Translations under genes and position numbers: made by a program
DNA from: Candidatus Accumulibacter appositus
GTDB taxonomy: Bacteria; Pseudomonadota; Gammaproteobacteria; Burkholderiales; Rhodocyclaceae
Length of the DNA stretch: 46,967 nucleotides
Assembly: GCA_000585055.1 (NCBI GenBank)
Contig: JEMX01000074.1
Location: forward strand, 1-46,967
Reading direction: 5' to 3'
Part shown: piece after piece, positions 26,808 to 37,354 of the stretch
Numbering within the stretch: the stretch's first letter is position 1
How the letters are laid out: the number at the start of each line of letters is the position of its first letter
The notes under the pieces: generated by a model
Seen by the model: only the letters and a program-made list of their open reading frames with translations
What the model was told of the DNA's origin: nothing
Databases searched by the model: none

Positions 26808-28162
26808 GTTCCGAAAAGCTACCTAATCTGCTCATCGTCGAAGACGATCGAGCTCTGCAGAAACAGATTCGCTGGGCTTTCGACCAGTACGAGACCCTGA
26901 CCGCTGACGACCGCGAGAGTGCGTTGGCGCAGATCCGCCGTTACCAGCCACCGGTGGTGACCATGGACCTCGGCTTGCCGCCCGACGCCGACTCTGTTTC
27001 CGAGGGCTTCAAGCTGTTGGAAGAAGTCTTGACCGTGGCGCCGGACACCAAGGTCATCGTCCTCACCGGTCAGAACGATCGCGCCAATGCGCTGCGGGCG
27101 ATCGCTCTCGGAGCGTACGATTTCTTCGCCAAGCCTTTCGAGATCGAAATGCTCGGCTTGACCATCGACCGCGCTTACCGCTTGCATGAACTGCAGAAGG
27201 AAAACAAGCGACTGCAATCGATGCAGCAGCCCGATGTGTTGTCCGGCTTGCTTACTCGCGATCCCGCGCTGCTGCGTGTCTGTCGCACCATCGAGCGGGT
27301 GTCGCTCAGCGATGCGACGGTCCTGCTGCTCGGCGAGAGCGGCACCGGCAAGGAGATCCTGGCGCGTGCCGTACATGAGTCGTCGGCGCGGCGCGGTGAG
27401 CGTTTCGTGGCCATCAACTGCGCGGCGATTCCCGAGAACTTGCTGGAAAGTGAGCTCTTTGGTTATGAGAAAGGGGCTTTTACCGGCGCGGCGCGAATGA
27501 CGCTCGGCAAGATCGAGACTGCCAACAACGGTACCCTGATGCTCGACGAGATCGGCGACCTGCCGCATTCCTTGCAGGCCAAGCTGCTGCGTTTTCTGCA
27601 GGAGCGCGTGGTCGAGAGAATTGGCGGGCGTCAGGAGATTCCGGTCAACGTGCGTATCGTCTGCGCGACGCACCAGAATCTCAAGTCGTTGATGATGGAA
27701 GGGGGATTTCGCGAGGATTTGTATTATCGCCTTGCTGAGATTGTGGTAAATATCCCTCCATTGCGTGAACGTTCAGGCGATCCCGCGTTATTGGCGCACG
27801 CCTTTGTAAGACGCTTTGCCGAGGAGCAGAATCGCGGCGCGATGACCCTTCGCGAAGATGCAGTGCGGGCGATCGAAGCACATCCCTGGCCGGGCAATGT
27901 GCGCGAGCTCGAAAACTGCATCAAGCGGGCGGTGATCATGGCCGAAGGCAATCAGATCACCGCCGACGATATCGGCTTGTCGACTGCAGAGGCGCCGGAC
28001 GCGTTGCCCTTGGACCTGCGTCAGGCGCGCGACGACGCCGAAAGGCGGGTCATCATTACCGCCATGGCACGCGCCGACGGCAACGTGGTCAAGGCCGCGG
28101 AACTGCTTGGGGTGAGCCGCCCGACACTGTACGACTTAATGCACCGATTTGGACTCAAGTAG
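26804..28162 (+). CDS. prsR: Sigma54-dependent response regulator PrsR
   Basis: A 452-residue NtrC-type regulator. The receiver domain is at residues 1-125 with phosphoacceptor Asp55 (VTMDLGLPP). The AAA+ domain has Walker A GESGTGKE (177-184), the sigma54-contacting loop GAFTGA at 224-229, [10 protein letters not shown] (Walker B) and [22 protein letters not shown] Fis-type helix-turn-helix closes the protein ([20 protein letters not shown]). It is phosphorylated by PrsK in known systems and activates -24/-12 promoters. The intact GAFTGA shows that it can be a true sigma54 activator. Targets are probably the neighbouring polysaccharide genes and unlinked PEP-CTERM genes. Confidence 0.93.
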   Translation: MSSEKLPNLLIVEDDRALQKQIRWAFDQYETLTADDRESALAQIRRYQPPVVTMDLGLPPDADSVSEGFKLLEEVLTVAPDTKVIVLTGQNDRANALRAIALGAYDFFAKPFEIEMLGLTIDRAYRLHELQKENKRLQSMQQPDVLSGLLTRDPALLRVCRTIERVSLSDATVLLLGESGTGKEILARAVHESSARRGERFVAINCAAIPENLLESELFGYEKGAFTGAARMTLGKIETANNGTLMLDEIGDLPHSLQAKLLRFLQERVVERIGGRQEIPVNVRIVCATHQNLKSLMMEGGFREDLYYRLAEIVVNIPPLRERSGDPALLAHAFVRRFAEEQNRGAMTLREDAVRAIEAHPWPGNVRELENCIKRAVIMAEGNQITADDIGLSTAEAPDALPLDLRQARDDAERRVIITAMARADGNVVKAAELLGVSRPTLYDLMHRFGLK

Positions 28163-28199
28163 GCTTCTAGTCAATTTTTACCACACCGTGGGGATATCT

Positions 28200-30989
28200 A
28201 TGAATACGCGTGACTCATCAATGCAAGGCCTGCGTAAGGCAGCCGTCTCGGGTTTGCTGGCTGCTCTGCTCTTGGTCGGCTGTGGCGGCGAGAACCCGGA
28301 AGCCATGCTCGCATCAGCCAAGGAGTACCTGGCCAAGAAGGACGCCAAGGCGGCCACTATCCAGCTGAAGAACGCCTTGCAGCAAAAACCGGATCTAGCC
28401 GAGGCGCGTTTTCTGTTGGGCAAGGCGCTGCTTGAGGCCGGTGACGCGACCGGCGCCGAAATTGAGCTGCGCAAGGCGCAGGACTACAAGTACCCTGCCG
28501 ATCAGGTGACACCGCTGCTCGCGCGCAGCATGCTGGCGCTCGGGCAGGCGGACAAAGTGATTGGCGAAATGGCCAGCGTCGAACTGTCCACACCGCAGGC
28601 CAAGGCCGACCTGCAGACTTCGCTGGCGATGGCTTACCTGATGCAGAACAAGCCGGAGCAGGCCGACGCCGCCTATGCGGCGGCCGTGGCGGCGCAACCG
28701 GGTTACCCACCGGCACTGCTTGGCCAAGCCAGGATGAAGGCAAGCCAGAACGATATGCCTGCGGCGATGGGGCTGGTTGGCACGGCCATTGAGGCGTCGC
28801 CGGAACTCTACGAGGCCTGGCAGTTGAAGGGCGACATCTTGCTGAGCCAGAGTGATGCGGCTGGTGCAATGGCGGCGTACCGGAAGACGATGGAATTGCG
28901 TCCCGCCTACCTGCCGGCGCATGTGGCGGTGATCAGGCAGTTGCTGGCGGAGGGCAAGCTCGATGAGGCTGCCGAACAGCTGACGGTGATGAAGGGTATC
29001 GCTCCGGGTCAGCCGCAGACGATCTATCTGCAAGCCTTGCTGGCCTACCAGAAAAAAGACTTTCCGGCAGCCCAGGAAGCCATGCTGCAGATGTTGAAGC
29101 TGACGCCGAACAGCCCCCTTGGCCTGCAATTGGCCGGGATCATCGAGTACGAGCTGAAGGCCTATCCGCAGGCCGAAAACTATCTGCTCAAGGCGCTCCC
29201 GAACACGCCGGAGCTCGGTATTGCACGGCGGGTCCTGATTGCCACCTACCTGCGTAGCTCTCAGCCTGGCAAGGCCCTGAGTGTGCTCACGCCGGTACTC
29301 GACAAGATAGAAAAGGATTCGAACATGCTGGCGTTGGCCGGTCAGGTCTTCGTTCAGAACGGGGAAATGGAAAAAGCGGCTGAGTACTTCGCGCAAGCCG
29401 CAGCCCTCGACCCTGAAAACGCTGGCAAGCGAACCTCTCTGGCGATGGTCAGTCTGGCGAAAGGTGACAGCGAAGTGGCCTTCCGCGACCTCGAGAAAGT
29501 CGCCGCCGCCGACCCCGGCAACCGCGCCGACCTGGCACTGATTGCCGCCTACCTGCAGCGTCGTGAATTCGACGCGGCGCTGCAGGCCGTCGCCAGCCTG
29601 GAGAAGAAGCAGGCCGATGACCCGCTGGTACATAACCTGCGTGGTACGGCGCTACTCGGCAAGCGTGATCTCACTGCTGCGCGGGCGAGTTTCGAGAAAG
29701 CTCTGGCTCTGAGCCCCAGCTATTATCCGGCGGCGGCCAATCTGGCCAATCTGGATCTCGTCGAGAAAAAGCCTGCCGATGCCAAGAAGCGTTTCGAGAC
29801 TCTGCTGGTCAGCGATCCCAAGAACATGCAGGCTCTCCTGGCGCTTGCGCAGCTGCGTGGCAAGGAAGGCGGTACGACCGAGGAGATAGCTGTTCTGGTT
29901 AACCGGGCGGTGACCGCAAACCCGACCGAACCCGGTCCGCGGCTGGCGCTGATCGGTCTCTATCTTGGCAAGAAGGACACCAAGAGCGCGCTTTCTGCGG
30001 CCCAGGAGGCGGTCGCCGTCTTGCCGAACGAGGCCACAATTCTCGACGCTGCAGGACGTGCCCAGCAGGCAGCCGGGGAGTATAACCAGTCGCTGGCCAC
30101 CTATGCCAGGCTGGCTACGCTCAAGCCCGATCTGCCCTTGCCCTATCTACGCATGGCTGAAGTCGAAGTCGCGGCAAAGAATAAGGAAGCGGCCTTGCAG
30201 AGTCTGCACAAGGCGCTGAAGGTCGCGCCCGATTCGCTCGAGGCGCAGCGCGGAATCATCATGCTCGAACTCGATGCCGATCGCGTGCCGGAGGCGCTTG
30301 CTGTCGCAGCGACCGTCCAGAAGCAGCGTCCGAAGGAGCAGGTTGGCTATATTTTCGAGGGCGATATCCACGCCGCAAAACGCTCTTGGGCCAATGCCGC
30401 AACGGCCTACCGTACCGGGCTCAAGCAGGTCCCCGCGGCGACCGAGCTGGCCACCAAACTGCACGCGGCCTTGTCCGTTGCGGGCAGCGCGGCTGAAGCG
30501 GAGAGCTTTGCTCAGACCTGGCTCAAGGATCACCCCAAGGATGCCCGCTTCCGCCTCTATCTGGCCGAGGGGGCGACCGCTCGCAAGGACTTTGCCGCCG
30601 CGGCCAAGCTCTATCGGGGCTTGCTTGAGGCGCAGCCGGATAGTGTCGCGCTACTCAACAACCTCGCCTGGGTGGCAGGTCACTTGAAGGATCCGAAAGC
30701 CATCGAGTATGCGGAGAAAGCCAACAAGTTGGCACCGAAGCAACCGGCAGTGATGGATACTCTAGGTGTCCTGCTGGTGGACAAGGGGGATCAGGCACGC
30801 GGGCTGGCCTTGCTCAAGGAGGCGGTTGAACTGGCTCCGGAGGTTGCACCGATTCGTCTCAACTATGCCAAGGCGCTGATCAAGGCCGGCCAGAAGAACG
30901 AAGCCAGGAGCGAACTTGAGCAGCTTGCCAAGTTGGGCGAAAAGTTCGCCGCGCAGGCCGAAGTCGCAGCTCTGCTCAAGGAGCTCTGA
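28200..30989 (+). CDS. prsT: PEP-CTERM-system TPR lipoprotein PrsT
   Basis: A 929-residue protein with a lipoprotein signal ([14 protein letters not shown], lipobox Cys28). Nearly the whole mature part consists of tetratricopeptide repeats, for example [16 protein letters not shown] and [26 protein letters not shown]. Size, lipobox and position directly after prsKR match PrsT. It is expected in the periplasm, anchored to the outer membrane, as a scaffold in exopolysaccharide assembly or export. The start ATG 28200 follows GTGGGGAT, 37 bases after prsR, so it is probably in the same transcript. Confidence 0.9.
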   Translation: MNTRDSSMQGLRKAAVSGLLAALLLVGCGGENPEAMLASAKEYLAKKDAKAATIQLKNALQQKPDLAEARFLLGKALLEAGDATGAEIELRKAQDYKYPADQVTPLLARSMLALGQADKVIGEMASVELSTPQAKADLQTSLAMAYLMQNKPEQADAAYAAAVAAQPGYPPALLGQARMKASQNDMPAAMGLVGTAIEASPELYEAWQLKGDILLSQSDAAGAMAAYRKTMELRPAYLPAHVAVIRQLLAEGKLDEAAEQLTVMKGIAPGQPQTIYLQALLAYQKKDFPAAQEAMLQMLKLTPNSPLGLQLAGIIEYELKAYPQAENYLLKALPNTPELGIARRVLIATYLRSSQPGKALSVLTPVLDKIEKDSNMLALAGQVFVQNGEMEKAAEYFAQAAALDPENAGKRTSLAMVSLAKGDSEVAFRDLEKVAAADPGNRADLALIAAYLQRREFDAALQAVASLEKKQADDPLVHNLRGTALLGKRDLTAARASFEKALALSPSYYPAAANLANLDLVEKKPADAKKRFETLLVSDPKNMQALLALAQLRGKEGGTTEEIAVLVNRAVTANPTEPGPRLALIGLYLGKKDTKSALSAAQEAVAVLPNEATILDAAGRAQQAAGEYNQSLATYARLATLKPDLPLPYLRMAEVEVAAKNKEAALQSLHKALKVAPDSLEAQRGIIMLELDADRVPEALAVAATVQKQRPKEQVGYIFEGDIHAAKRSWANAATAYRTGLKQVPAATELATKLHAALSVAGSAAEAESFAQTWLKDHPKDARFRLYLAEGATARKDFAAAAKLYRGLLEAQPDSVALLNNLAWVAGHLKDPKAIEYAEKANKLAPKQPAVMDTLGVLLVDKGDQARGLALLKEAVELAPEVAPIRLNYAKALIKAGQKNEARSELEQLAKLGEKFAAQAEVAALLKEL

Positions 30990-31035
30990 GCACAAATGTT
31001 GGGCAACGAATGATAGCGAGAGGATAGAAAGCAAA

Positions 31036-32339
31036 ATGATTACTGTTGCTGTGGTTGGTCTGGGTTATGTGGGTTTGCCGCTGGCCGTCGAGTTCGGGAA
31101 AAAGCGGCGAACCATCGGTTTCGATCTCTCAGCCAGCAAGGTCGCACATTATCGGCAGCACCGTGATCCGACCGGCGAGGTCAGCAGCGCCGACCTCAAG
31201 GCCGCCACCTACCTGGAGGTGGGAACCGACCCGGCGGCACTGGCGGAAGCCGATTTCGTGATTGTCGCCGTGCCGACGCCGGTGGACCAGGCGCATCGGC
31301 CGGATTTCGGACCCTTGATCGGCTCCTCCGAAGCGGTCGGCAGGAACCTCAAGCGCGGCGCGACGGTCGTTTTCGAGTCCACCGTCTACCCCGGCGCGAC
31401 CGAGGAAGTCTGCATCCCGATCATCGAGAAGTTCTCCGGTATGAAGTGGAAGGAAGACTTCTTCGTCGGCTATTCGCCTGAGCGGATCAATCCCGGCGAC
31501 AAGGAGCGGACGCTCACGAAAATCGTCAAGGTGGTTTCCGGCGACACCCCGGAAACCCTCGAACGGGTCGCTGCAGTCTATGGCGAAGTAATCACTGCCG
31601 GTGTTTTTCCAGCCTCCAGCATCAAAGTGGCCGAGGCCGCCAAGGTCATCGAGAATACCCAGCGCGATCTCAATATTGCGCTGATGAACGAGCTGGCGAT
31701 CATTTTCGATCGCGTCGGCATCGATACCCTCGAAGTGCTTGAAGCTGCCGGCAGCAAGTGGAACTTCCTGCCTTTCCGTCCTGGTCTGGTCGGCGGCCAC
31801 TGTATCGGTGTCGATCCCTATTACCTGACGCACAAGGCCGAGATGCTCGGCTACCATCCACAGGTGATCAACGCCGGGCGGCGGATCAACGACGGCATGG
31901 GGAAATTCATCGCCGAGCAGACGATCAAGCACATGCCGAGCAGACGATCAAGCACATGATTCGCAACGGCCTGCCGGTCAAGGGCGCGCCGATCATTGTC
32001 CTGGGCCTGACCTTCAAGGAGGATTGCCCGGACCTGCGCAACTCGCACGTCATTGACGTGATCCGCGAACTCGAGTCGTACGGGGCGCAGGTGCTGGTGC
32101 ACGAACCGGTCGCCGATGCCGATGAAGCTCGCCATGAGTACGGAGTCGAGTTGACGCCCTGGGAGCAACTGCCCGCTGCGGCGGCGATTGTCGCCGCCGT
32201 CGCGCATCGCGAGTTCAAGCAGCGGCCATTGGCCGAGATCGCCGGCAAGCTGCAGAAGGGCGGTGTCCTGGCCGACGTCAAGAGCATGTTCAGTGCCGCG
32301 GAACTGACTGCCCAAGGGGTGACCGTGTGGCGCTTGTAA
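31036..32339 (+). pseudogene. tviB: TviB-like UDP-sugar 6-dehydrogenase, frameshifted by a 23-bp duplication
   Basis: Reading starts at ATG 31036 ([21 protein letters not shown]). It carries the NAD fold, [12 protein letters not shown] and the catalytic [11 protein letters not shown] with Cys256. The frame ends at 31959 just after [10 protein letters not shown]. The rest (IRNGLPVKGAPIIVLGLTFKEDCPDLRNS ... VTVWRL, to stop 32337-32339) lies in another frame. Removing one copy of the tandem 23-mer at 31912-31957 restores a 426-residue protein, the normal length for TviB/WbpO, which oxidise UDP-N-acetylhexosamine to the uronate. As sequenced, the UDP-binding C-terminal domain is lost. It may be a real mutation, a phase switch or an assembly error. 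Confidence 0.85.
31912..31957 (+). repeat. Perfect 23-bp tandem duplication in tviB
   Basis: Two identical 23-base units lie head to tail at 31912-31934 and 31935-31957, beginning GCCGAGCAGACG and ending AAGCACAT. Twenty-three is not a multiple of three, so the extra copy breaks the frame. With one copy the protein reads [15 protein letters not shown] without a gap. Confidence 0.97.
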
Positions 32340-33432
32340 TGTCTTCGGCGCCGACTGCCTCTCCGACCGCCCTGGCGGTCCTTGAGCAGCGCTTGCTGGC
32401 CCAGCCGGCGCGCTGGCTGGTGACCGGCAGCGCCGGCTTTATCGGTTCGCATCTAGTCGAGAATCTGCTTCGCCTCGGGCAGACGGTGATCGGTCTCGAC
32501 AACTTCGCGACCGGATATCGTCGCAATATCGACGAAGTGCAGTCGCTGCTCACAGCAGAGCAGTGGCAAGCTCATCGTTTCATCGAAGCCGACATCTGCG
32601 ATCCCGACGCCTGCCGCGAGGCATGCAGCGGGGTTGACTATGTTCTTCATCAGGCGGCGCTGGGTTCGGTACCGCGCTCGCTGGCCAATCCGCAGGCCAC
32701 CAACGCCGCCAACATCGACGGCTTTCTCAACATGCTGGTGGCGGCCCGCGAGGCGGGCGTCAAGCGCTTCGTCTATGCCGCCTCGAGTTCGACCTATGGG
32801 GATCATCAGGCGCTGCCCAAAGTGGAAGACACGATTGGGCGACCGCTGTCGCCGTATGCGGTCACCAAGTTGGTCAACGAACTCTACGCCGAGGTTTTCG
32901 GGCGCTGCTATGGTTTTCCGTCGGTCGGCCTGCGCTATTTCAACGTCTTCGGTGCGCGCCAGGATCCGGAGGGTGCCTACGCTGCGGTCATTCCCCGCTG
33001 GACGCGCGCACTGCTGCTCGGCGAACCGGTGACGATCAACGGCGACGGCGAGACCAGCCGTGATTTCTGTTTTGTGAACAACGCCGTGCAGGCCAATCTG
33101 CTGGCGGCAACCAGCGACGATCCGGCAGCGGTCAATCAGGTCTATAACGTCGCCGTCGATGACCGCACGACGCTGAATCGGCTCTTCGAAATTCTCCGCG
33201 ATGCGCTGGTCGACATTCGCCCCGAGGTACGTCAGGTGCAAGCCGAATACGGGGAATTTCGAGCCGGCGACGTGCGCCACTCACAGGCCGATGTCGGCAA
33301 GGCCAGGCGCTTGCTCGGCTATCGGCCGAGCCACTCGCTACAGGCGGGGGGAGCCACTCGCTACAGGCGGGGGTACAAGTTGCGATGCCGTGGTATGTGT
33401 CCCGTTTCGCAGTCTCGGGAGGCTGCGCGTAA
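32327..33432 (+). CDS. tviC: TviC/WbpP-like UDP-sugar 4-epimerase, 3' end shifted by a 23-bp duplication
   Basis: A short-chain dehydrogenase-type epimerase with [11 protein letters not shown] near the N-terminus, [10 protein letters not shown], and SPYAVTK with the catalytic Tyr and Lys. It would convert UDP-GlcNAc(A) to the galacto form, after or before the TviB step. Start: GTG 32327, with AAGGGG 7 bases upstream, or ATG 32339 at the TAATG junction with tviB. A second 23-bp tandem duplication (33328-33373) shifts the frame. As sequenced it reads on to 33613 with an unrelated tail over the next gene. With one copy the end is [17 protein letters not shown]..., stop 33430-33432, about 356-360 residues as usual. 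The active site is unaffected, so the shifted protein might keep some function. Confidence 0.85.
33328..33373 (+). repeat. Perfect 23-bp tandem duplication in the epimerase gene
   Basis: Two identical 23-base units lie at 33328-33350 and 33351-33373 (beginning GAGCCACTCGCT and ending AGGCGGGGG). The unit sequence is unrelated to that in tviB, yet its length is the same and the effect is again a frameshift near the 3' end. Confidence 0.97.
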
Positions 33433-34358
33433 TGCAAGCGGTCGCTATTTGCTCGCCGCTGCGTCGGGGCGCCATGCTCCTTTGCGGGCTGTTGGCCTTG
33501 GCTGCGGCGGCGACCGCGACGGCGGCGGCGGCGGAAAAGCCTGGCGCGACGGCTCCGGCCGATGCCGTACGCCTGGCGATGCGCATCGAGGCGCTGAGTT
33601 ACGAGCACGGTGAGGGCGTGCCGAAAGACCCGGCGCGCGCGGCGCGACTGTATTGTGAAGCGGCCGTGCTCGGCGATGCCGAGGCGCAATTCAATCTCGG
33701 CTGGATGTACGCCAACGGTCGCGGCATCGAGCGTGACGACAAGCGCGCAGCCTACTTTTTCAGCCTGGCGGCAAAGCAGGGGCATGAACAGTCGCAGAAG
33801 ATGTTGCGCTTCGTCGGCGAGCCCGATTCCAAACCGCCCGAATGCATGTTGCCGACAGTTCTGGCCGACGATGGTCGTGATGTCCTGGTCGCCCGCAGCG
33901 AAGCTCAGAAAGTCGTTTTCGGTCTGGTCAGGCAGCTGGCCCCGGAGTATGGCGTCAGCCCGCGCCTGGCACTGGCCGTAATCCGCACCGAATCCAACTT
34001 CAATCCGCAGGCGCTCTCGGAGAAGAACGCGCAGGGCCTGATGCAGCTGATTCCGGATACCTCGGCGCGCTTCAACGTCAAGCAACCCTTCGACCCGGAG
34101 CAGAACCTGCGTGGCGGTCTTGCCTATTTGCGCTGGTTGCTGGCCTATTTTGAAGGCGACGTCAGTCTGGTCGCGGCGGCCTACAATGCCGGTGAAGGTG
34201 CGGTCAATCGTTACCGCGGAGTACCGCCGTACGCCGAGACGCGCGGCTACGTGAAGCGCATCATGAACCTCTTCCAGCGCGAGGCGCATCCCTACGATGC
34301 CAGCGTGACGACGCCTTCACCAGCGCTGGCGCGCATCCGCCTGACCCAGGGAAGCTAG
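33432..34358 (+). CDS. Lytic transglycosylase with Sel1-like repeats
   Basis: A 308-residue exported protein. A signal peptide ([20 protein letters not shown]) precedes about two Sel1-type repeats ([22 protein letters not shown], residues 50-125). A soluble lytic transglycosylase domain follows from about 165: [12 protein letters not shown] with catalytic Glu187, [10 protein letters not shown] and [15 protein letters not shown]. It cleaves peptidoglycan glycan strands, perhaps to make room for envelope machinery. Its ATG 33432 overlaps the restored stop of the epimerase (TAATG). This supports the duplication-free reading of that gene and places both genes in one operon. Confidence 0.88.
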   Translation: MQAVAICSPLRRGAMLLCGLLALAAAATATAAAAEKPGATAPADAVRLAMRIEALSYEHGEGVPKDPARAARLYCEAAVLGDAEAQFNLGWMYANGRGIERDDKRAAYFFSLAAKQGHEQSQKMLRFVGEPDSKPPECMLPTVLADDGRDVLVARSEAQKVVFGLVRQLAPEYGVSPRLALAVIRTESNFNPQALSEKNAQGLMQLIPDTSARFNVKQPFDPEQNLRGGLAYLRWLLAYFEGDVSLVAAAYNAGEGAVNRYRGVPPYAETRGYVKRIMNLFQREAHPYDASVTTPSPALARIRLTQGS

Positions 34359-34385
34359 CAGCGCTGGCGTCCTGCGCAGCGCTGC
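34358..34385 (+). terminator. Possible hairpin after the transglycosylase gene
   Basis: GCAGCGCT at 34358-34365 pairs with AGCGCTGC at 34378-34385 over a 12-base loop. There is no T-run, so termination is doubtful. Confidence 0.3.
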
Positions 34386-34455
34386 CGCGCCCCAGGAAGC
34401 TTCTGCAGAATCATTTTCCCGCCATCCAGCGATTGATCGTCGGCAAAGGAGCAAG

Positions 34456-35316
34456 ATGAGGTTTTGGTCCAGGGTTCTCTCCCTCGTGTGCAAGCACCCG
34501 CACCGCTTGCCGGGCGGCCGGCAGCGTGCAGTCAACATCGAGGCGCTGTTGTCCCGCGGCGGCGGCGTCGCTTCGCTGGCCGGCTTGCTGCTCTTTGCCG
34601 CGCCGGTGGCGGCGGACCTGCCCGAGGTGATCGATCGCGTAAAACCTTCGATCGTCGTCGTCGGCACCTACCAGCTGACGCGCAGCCCCCCGTTCGTGAT
34701 GCGTGGAACCGGTTTTGTCGTTGGCGACGGCCATCACGTGGCGACCAATTCGCACGTCCTTCCGGACAAGATCAACGATGCCGCCGGCGAGCGCCTGGTG
34801 ATCATGGCGCGTCCGGCGGGGTCGTCACTGCAGCGGCGCGAAGCCAGCTCGGTGGCGGTCGACAAGGCTCACGATCTTGCCCTGCTGCGGGTCGGCGGCC
34901 CGCGCATGCCGGCGCTGACGCTGCACGACTCGCAGCGGGTGCGTGAGGGGCAGTCGGTGGCGTTTACCGGTTTTCCGATTGGTGCCGTGCTCGGGCTGTC
35001 GCCGGTGACCCACCGCGGCATCATCGCCTCGATCACACCGATCGTTCTGCCCAGCCCGAATGCCCGCAATCTCAATGCCAAGGTGATTGCTCGCCTGCGC
35101 AGCGGCAGCTTCGACATCTTCCAGCTTGACGCCACTGCCTATCCCGGCAACAGCGGTGGCCCACTCTACGAGGTGAGCGGTGGCGAAGTGGTCGGGATCA
35201 TCAACATGGTGTTCGTCAAGGAGAGCAAGGAATCGACACTGAGCAAGCCGTCGGGGATCAGCTTTGCCATTCCATCCGAGTATCTGAGCGACCTGATGCG
35301 CGACGCAAACCTGTAG
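34456..35316 (+). CDS. Trypsin-like serine protease, exported
   Basis: A 286-residue protein of the chymotrypsin/DegP-type fold without a PDZ domain. A long basic leader precedes a hydrophobic stretch (VASLAGLLLFAAPVAA), probably a signal peptide or anchor. The triad is readable as His100 (VATNSHVL), Asp140 (KAHDLALLRV) and Ser233 (YPGNSGGPLYE). A good AAAGGAG precedes ATG 34456. PEP-CTERM and envelope loci often carry such a protease for trimming exported proteins. The substrate cannot be told here. Confidence 0.88.
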   Translation: MRFWSRVLSLVCKHPHRLPGGRQRAVNIEALLSRGGGVASLAGLLLFAAPVAADLPEVIDRVKPSIVVVGTYQLTRSPPFVMRGTGFVVGDGHHVATNSHVLPDKINDAAGERLVIMARPAGSSLQRREASSVAVDKAHDLALLRVGGPRMPALTLHDSQRVREGQSVAFTGFPIGAVLGLSPVTHRGIIASITPIVLPSPNARNLNAKVIARLRSGSFDIFQLDATAYPGNSGGPLYEVSGGEVVGIINMVFVKESKESTLSKPSGISFAIPSEYLSDLMRDANL

Positions 35317-35407
35317 TCGAGATCTCGTCGGGAAGCAGTATTCGCAGTATTCGCGCTCGGGGTGCGCGCTTCTGGTAGCATGCAGCGCTGCTTCCGACGA
35401 TCCGCGC

Positions 35408-37354
35408 ATGACCGCCTTGCTTTCCCAAGTCTTCTCTGCCGACGGCCCCCTGGCCAGCGGTGTTCCCGGCTATCGGCTGCGTACTCAGCAGCTCGAACTG
35501 GCCGAGCGCATTGCTGCCGCGATGGCCGACAACAGCGTGCTGGTCGCCGAAGCGGGCACCGGCACCGGCAAGACCTATGCCTATCTGGTGCCGGCCCTGC
35601 TCTCGGGTGGCAAGGTGATCGTTTCGACCGGCACCAAGAACCTGCAGGACCAGCTCTTCTCGCGCGACATCCCGACCATCCGCAAAGTGCTCAAGGCGCC
35701 GGTCCGGGTGGCACTGCTCAAGGGCCGCGCCAACTACCTCTGCCACTATCATCTCGAGCGCGCGCTGGCCGAAGGCCGTTTCCTTTCCCGCGAAGATGCC
35801 GCCTACGCGCGACAGATCGCGCGTTTCGCCAAAGAAACGCGCACTGGCGACAAGGCCGACTGCGCCGACGTGCCGGAGAACGCCTCGGTGTGGGGCATGG
35901 TCACCTCGACGCGCGACAACTGCCTCGGCCAGGACTGCCCGCAGCACAAGGAGTGCTTTGTCCTGGCGGCGCGCCGCGAAGCACTGGCCGCCGATCTGGT
36001 GGTGGTCAATCATCACCTGTTCTTTGCCGACGTGATGCTGCGCGATGAAGGCACCGCCGAACTGCTGCCGGCGTGCAACGCGGTGATTTTCGACGAAGCA
36101 CATCAGTTGCCGGAAATTGCCAGCCTTTTTTTCGGTGAGAGCGTATCGACGGCGCAGCTCAGCGAACTGGTTCGCGATTCCCAGATCGAGGCGCTGGCGT
36201 CGGCGCGGGACTGCCTCGACCTGCCGAAACTCTGTGCCACCCTCGAAAAGGCGGTGCGCGACCTGCGTCTGACGCTGCCTGTCGAGCCGGCGCGCTTCGC
36301 CCTCTTGCAGCTCGAGGGCAGGGGCGGATTCGAGAGCGCTGTCAGCAGCGTGCTTGCTGAGCTCGAAGCGCTGACCGCTTTGCTGGAAACGCAGGCGCAA
36401 CGCTCGGAGGGGCTCGACAGCTGCTGGCGACGGGCCACTGACTTGTTGCTGCGCGTCCGCAATTGGCAGAATGGCGCCAATGCCGATTTCGTGCGCTGGG
36501 GGGAAACCCATACGCACAGTCTGCAGCTCAACGCGACGCCGCTGGTGATCGCCGAGATCATGCAGAAGCAGATGAGCGGTCATCCGCGGGCCTGGATTTT
36601 CACCTCGGCAACGCTCGCCGTGCAGGAAGACTTCGGCCACTACTGCGCCGAGATGGGGCTCGCCGATGCCAGCTCGGCACGTTGGGAGAGCCCCTTCGAT
36701 TATCCCAATCAGGCCTTGCTGTACGTGCCGAAGGGGCTTCCGGAGCCGAACAGTCAGGCGTACACCGAAGCGGTGGTCAAGGCCGCTTTTCCCTTGCTCA
36801 AGGCCAGCCACGGGCGGGCGTTCTTTCTGTGCACCTCGCTGCGCGCGATGCGTCGAACGCACGAACTGCTCGGCGACGAGCTGCAGCGGGCCGGGCTGGA
36901 TTTCCCCCTGCTGCTGCAGGGAGAGCGCAGCAAGAACGAGCTGCTGGAACGTTTTCGCCGCCTCGGCAATGCCATTCTGATCGGCAGCCAGAGTTTCTGG
37001 GAAGGGGTCGACGTGCGTGGCGAGGCCTTGTCCTTGGTGGTCATCGACAAGCTGCCTTTCGCGCCGCCCGACGATCCGGTGCTCTCGGCGCGTATCGAGC
37101 GCATGAAGAGTGCTGGTCGCAATGCTTTCATGGAGTACCAACTGCCGCGCACGGTGATCAATGTCAAGCAGGGTGCCGGGCGCCTGATTCGTGACGAGAG
37201 CGACCGTGGCGTGTTGATGATCTGCGACCCGCGCCTGATCAGCAAACACTACGGCAAGCGCATCTGGCGCAGCCTGCCGCCGATGAAGCGCAGTCGCGAC
37301 CTCGAGGAGGCGCTGGCTTTCTTCACAGCGCCAGACGCCAGCGTGCCGCGATGA
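35408..37354 (+). CDS. yoaA: ATP-dependent DNA helicase of the YoaA/DinG (XPD-like) family
   Basis: A 648-residue superfamily 2 helicase. Walker A is EAGTGTGKT with Lys55, and the DEAH box is at 229-232. Four cysteines (Cys112, Cys172, Cys177, Cys183) are spaced to hold an iron-sulfur cluster. The C-terminal half has GSQSFWEGVDVRGEAL and QGAGRLIRDESDRG. The length suits YoaA (about 636) better than DinG (about 716). It unwinds DNA during repair or replication stress. The stop overlaps the next start (ATGA). The gap before it (35317-35407) holds only a small direct repeat of CAGTATTCG. Confidence 0.9.
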   Translation: MTALLSQVFSADGPLASGVPGYRLRTQQLELAERIAAAMADNSVLVAEAGTGTGKTYAYLVPALLSGGKVIVSTGTKNLQDQLFSRDIPTIRKVLKAPVRVALLKGRANYLCHYHLERALAEGRFLSREDAAYARQIARFAKETRTGDKADCADVPENASVWGMVTSTRDNCLGQDCPQHKECFVLAARREALAADLVVVNHHLFFADVMLRDEGTAELLPACNAVIFDEAHQLPEIASLFFGESVSTAQLSELVRDSQIEALASARDCLDLPKLCATLEKAVRDLRLTLPVEPARFALLQLEGRGGFESAVSSVLAELEALTALLETQAQRSEGLDSCWRRATDLLLRVRNWQNGANADFVRWGETHTHSLQLNATPLVIAEIMQKQMSGHPRAWIFTSATLAVQEDFGHYCAEMGLADASSARWESPFDYPNQALLYVPKGLPEPNSQAYTEAVVKAAFPLLKASHGRAFFLCTSLRAMRRTHELLGDELQRAGLDFPLLLQGERSKNELLERFRRLGNAILIGSQSFWEGVDVRGEALSLVVIDKLPFAPPDDPVLSARIERMKSAGRNAFMEYQLPRTVINVKQGAGRLIRDESDRGVLMICDPRLISKHYGKRIWRSLPPMKRSRDLEEALAFFTAPDASVPR

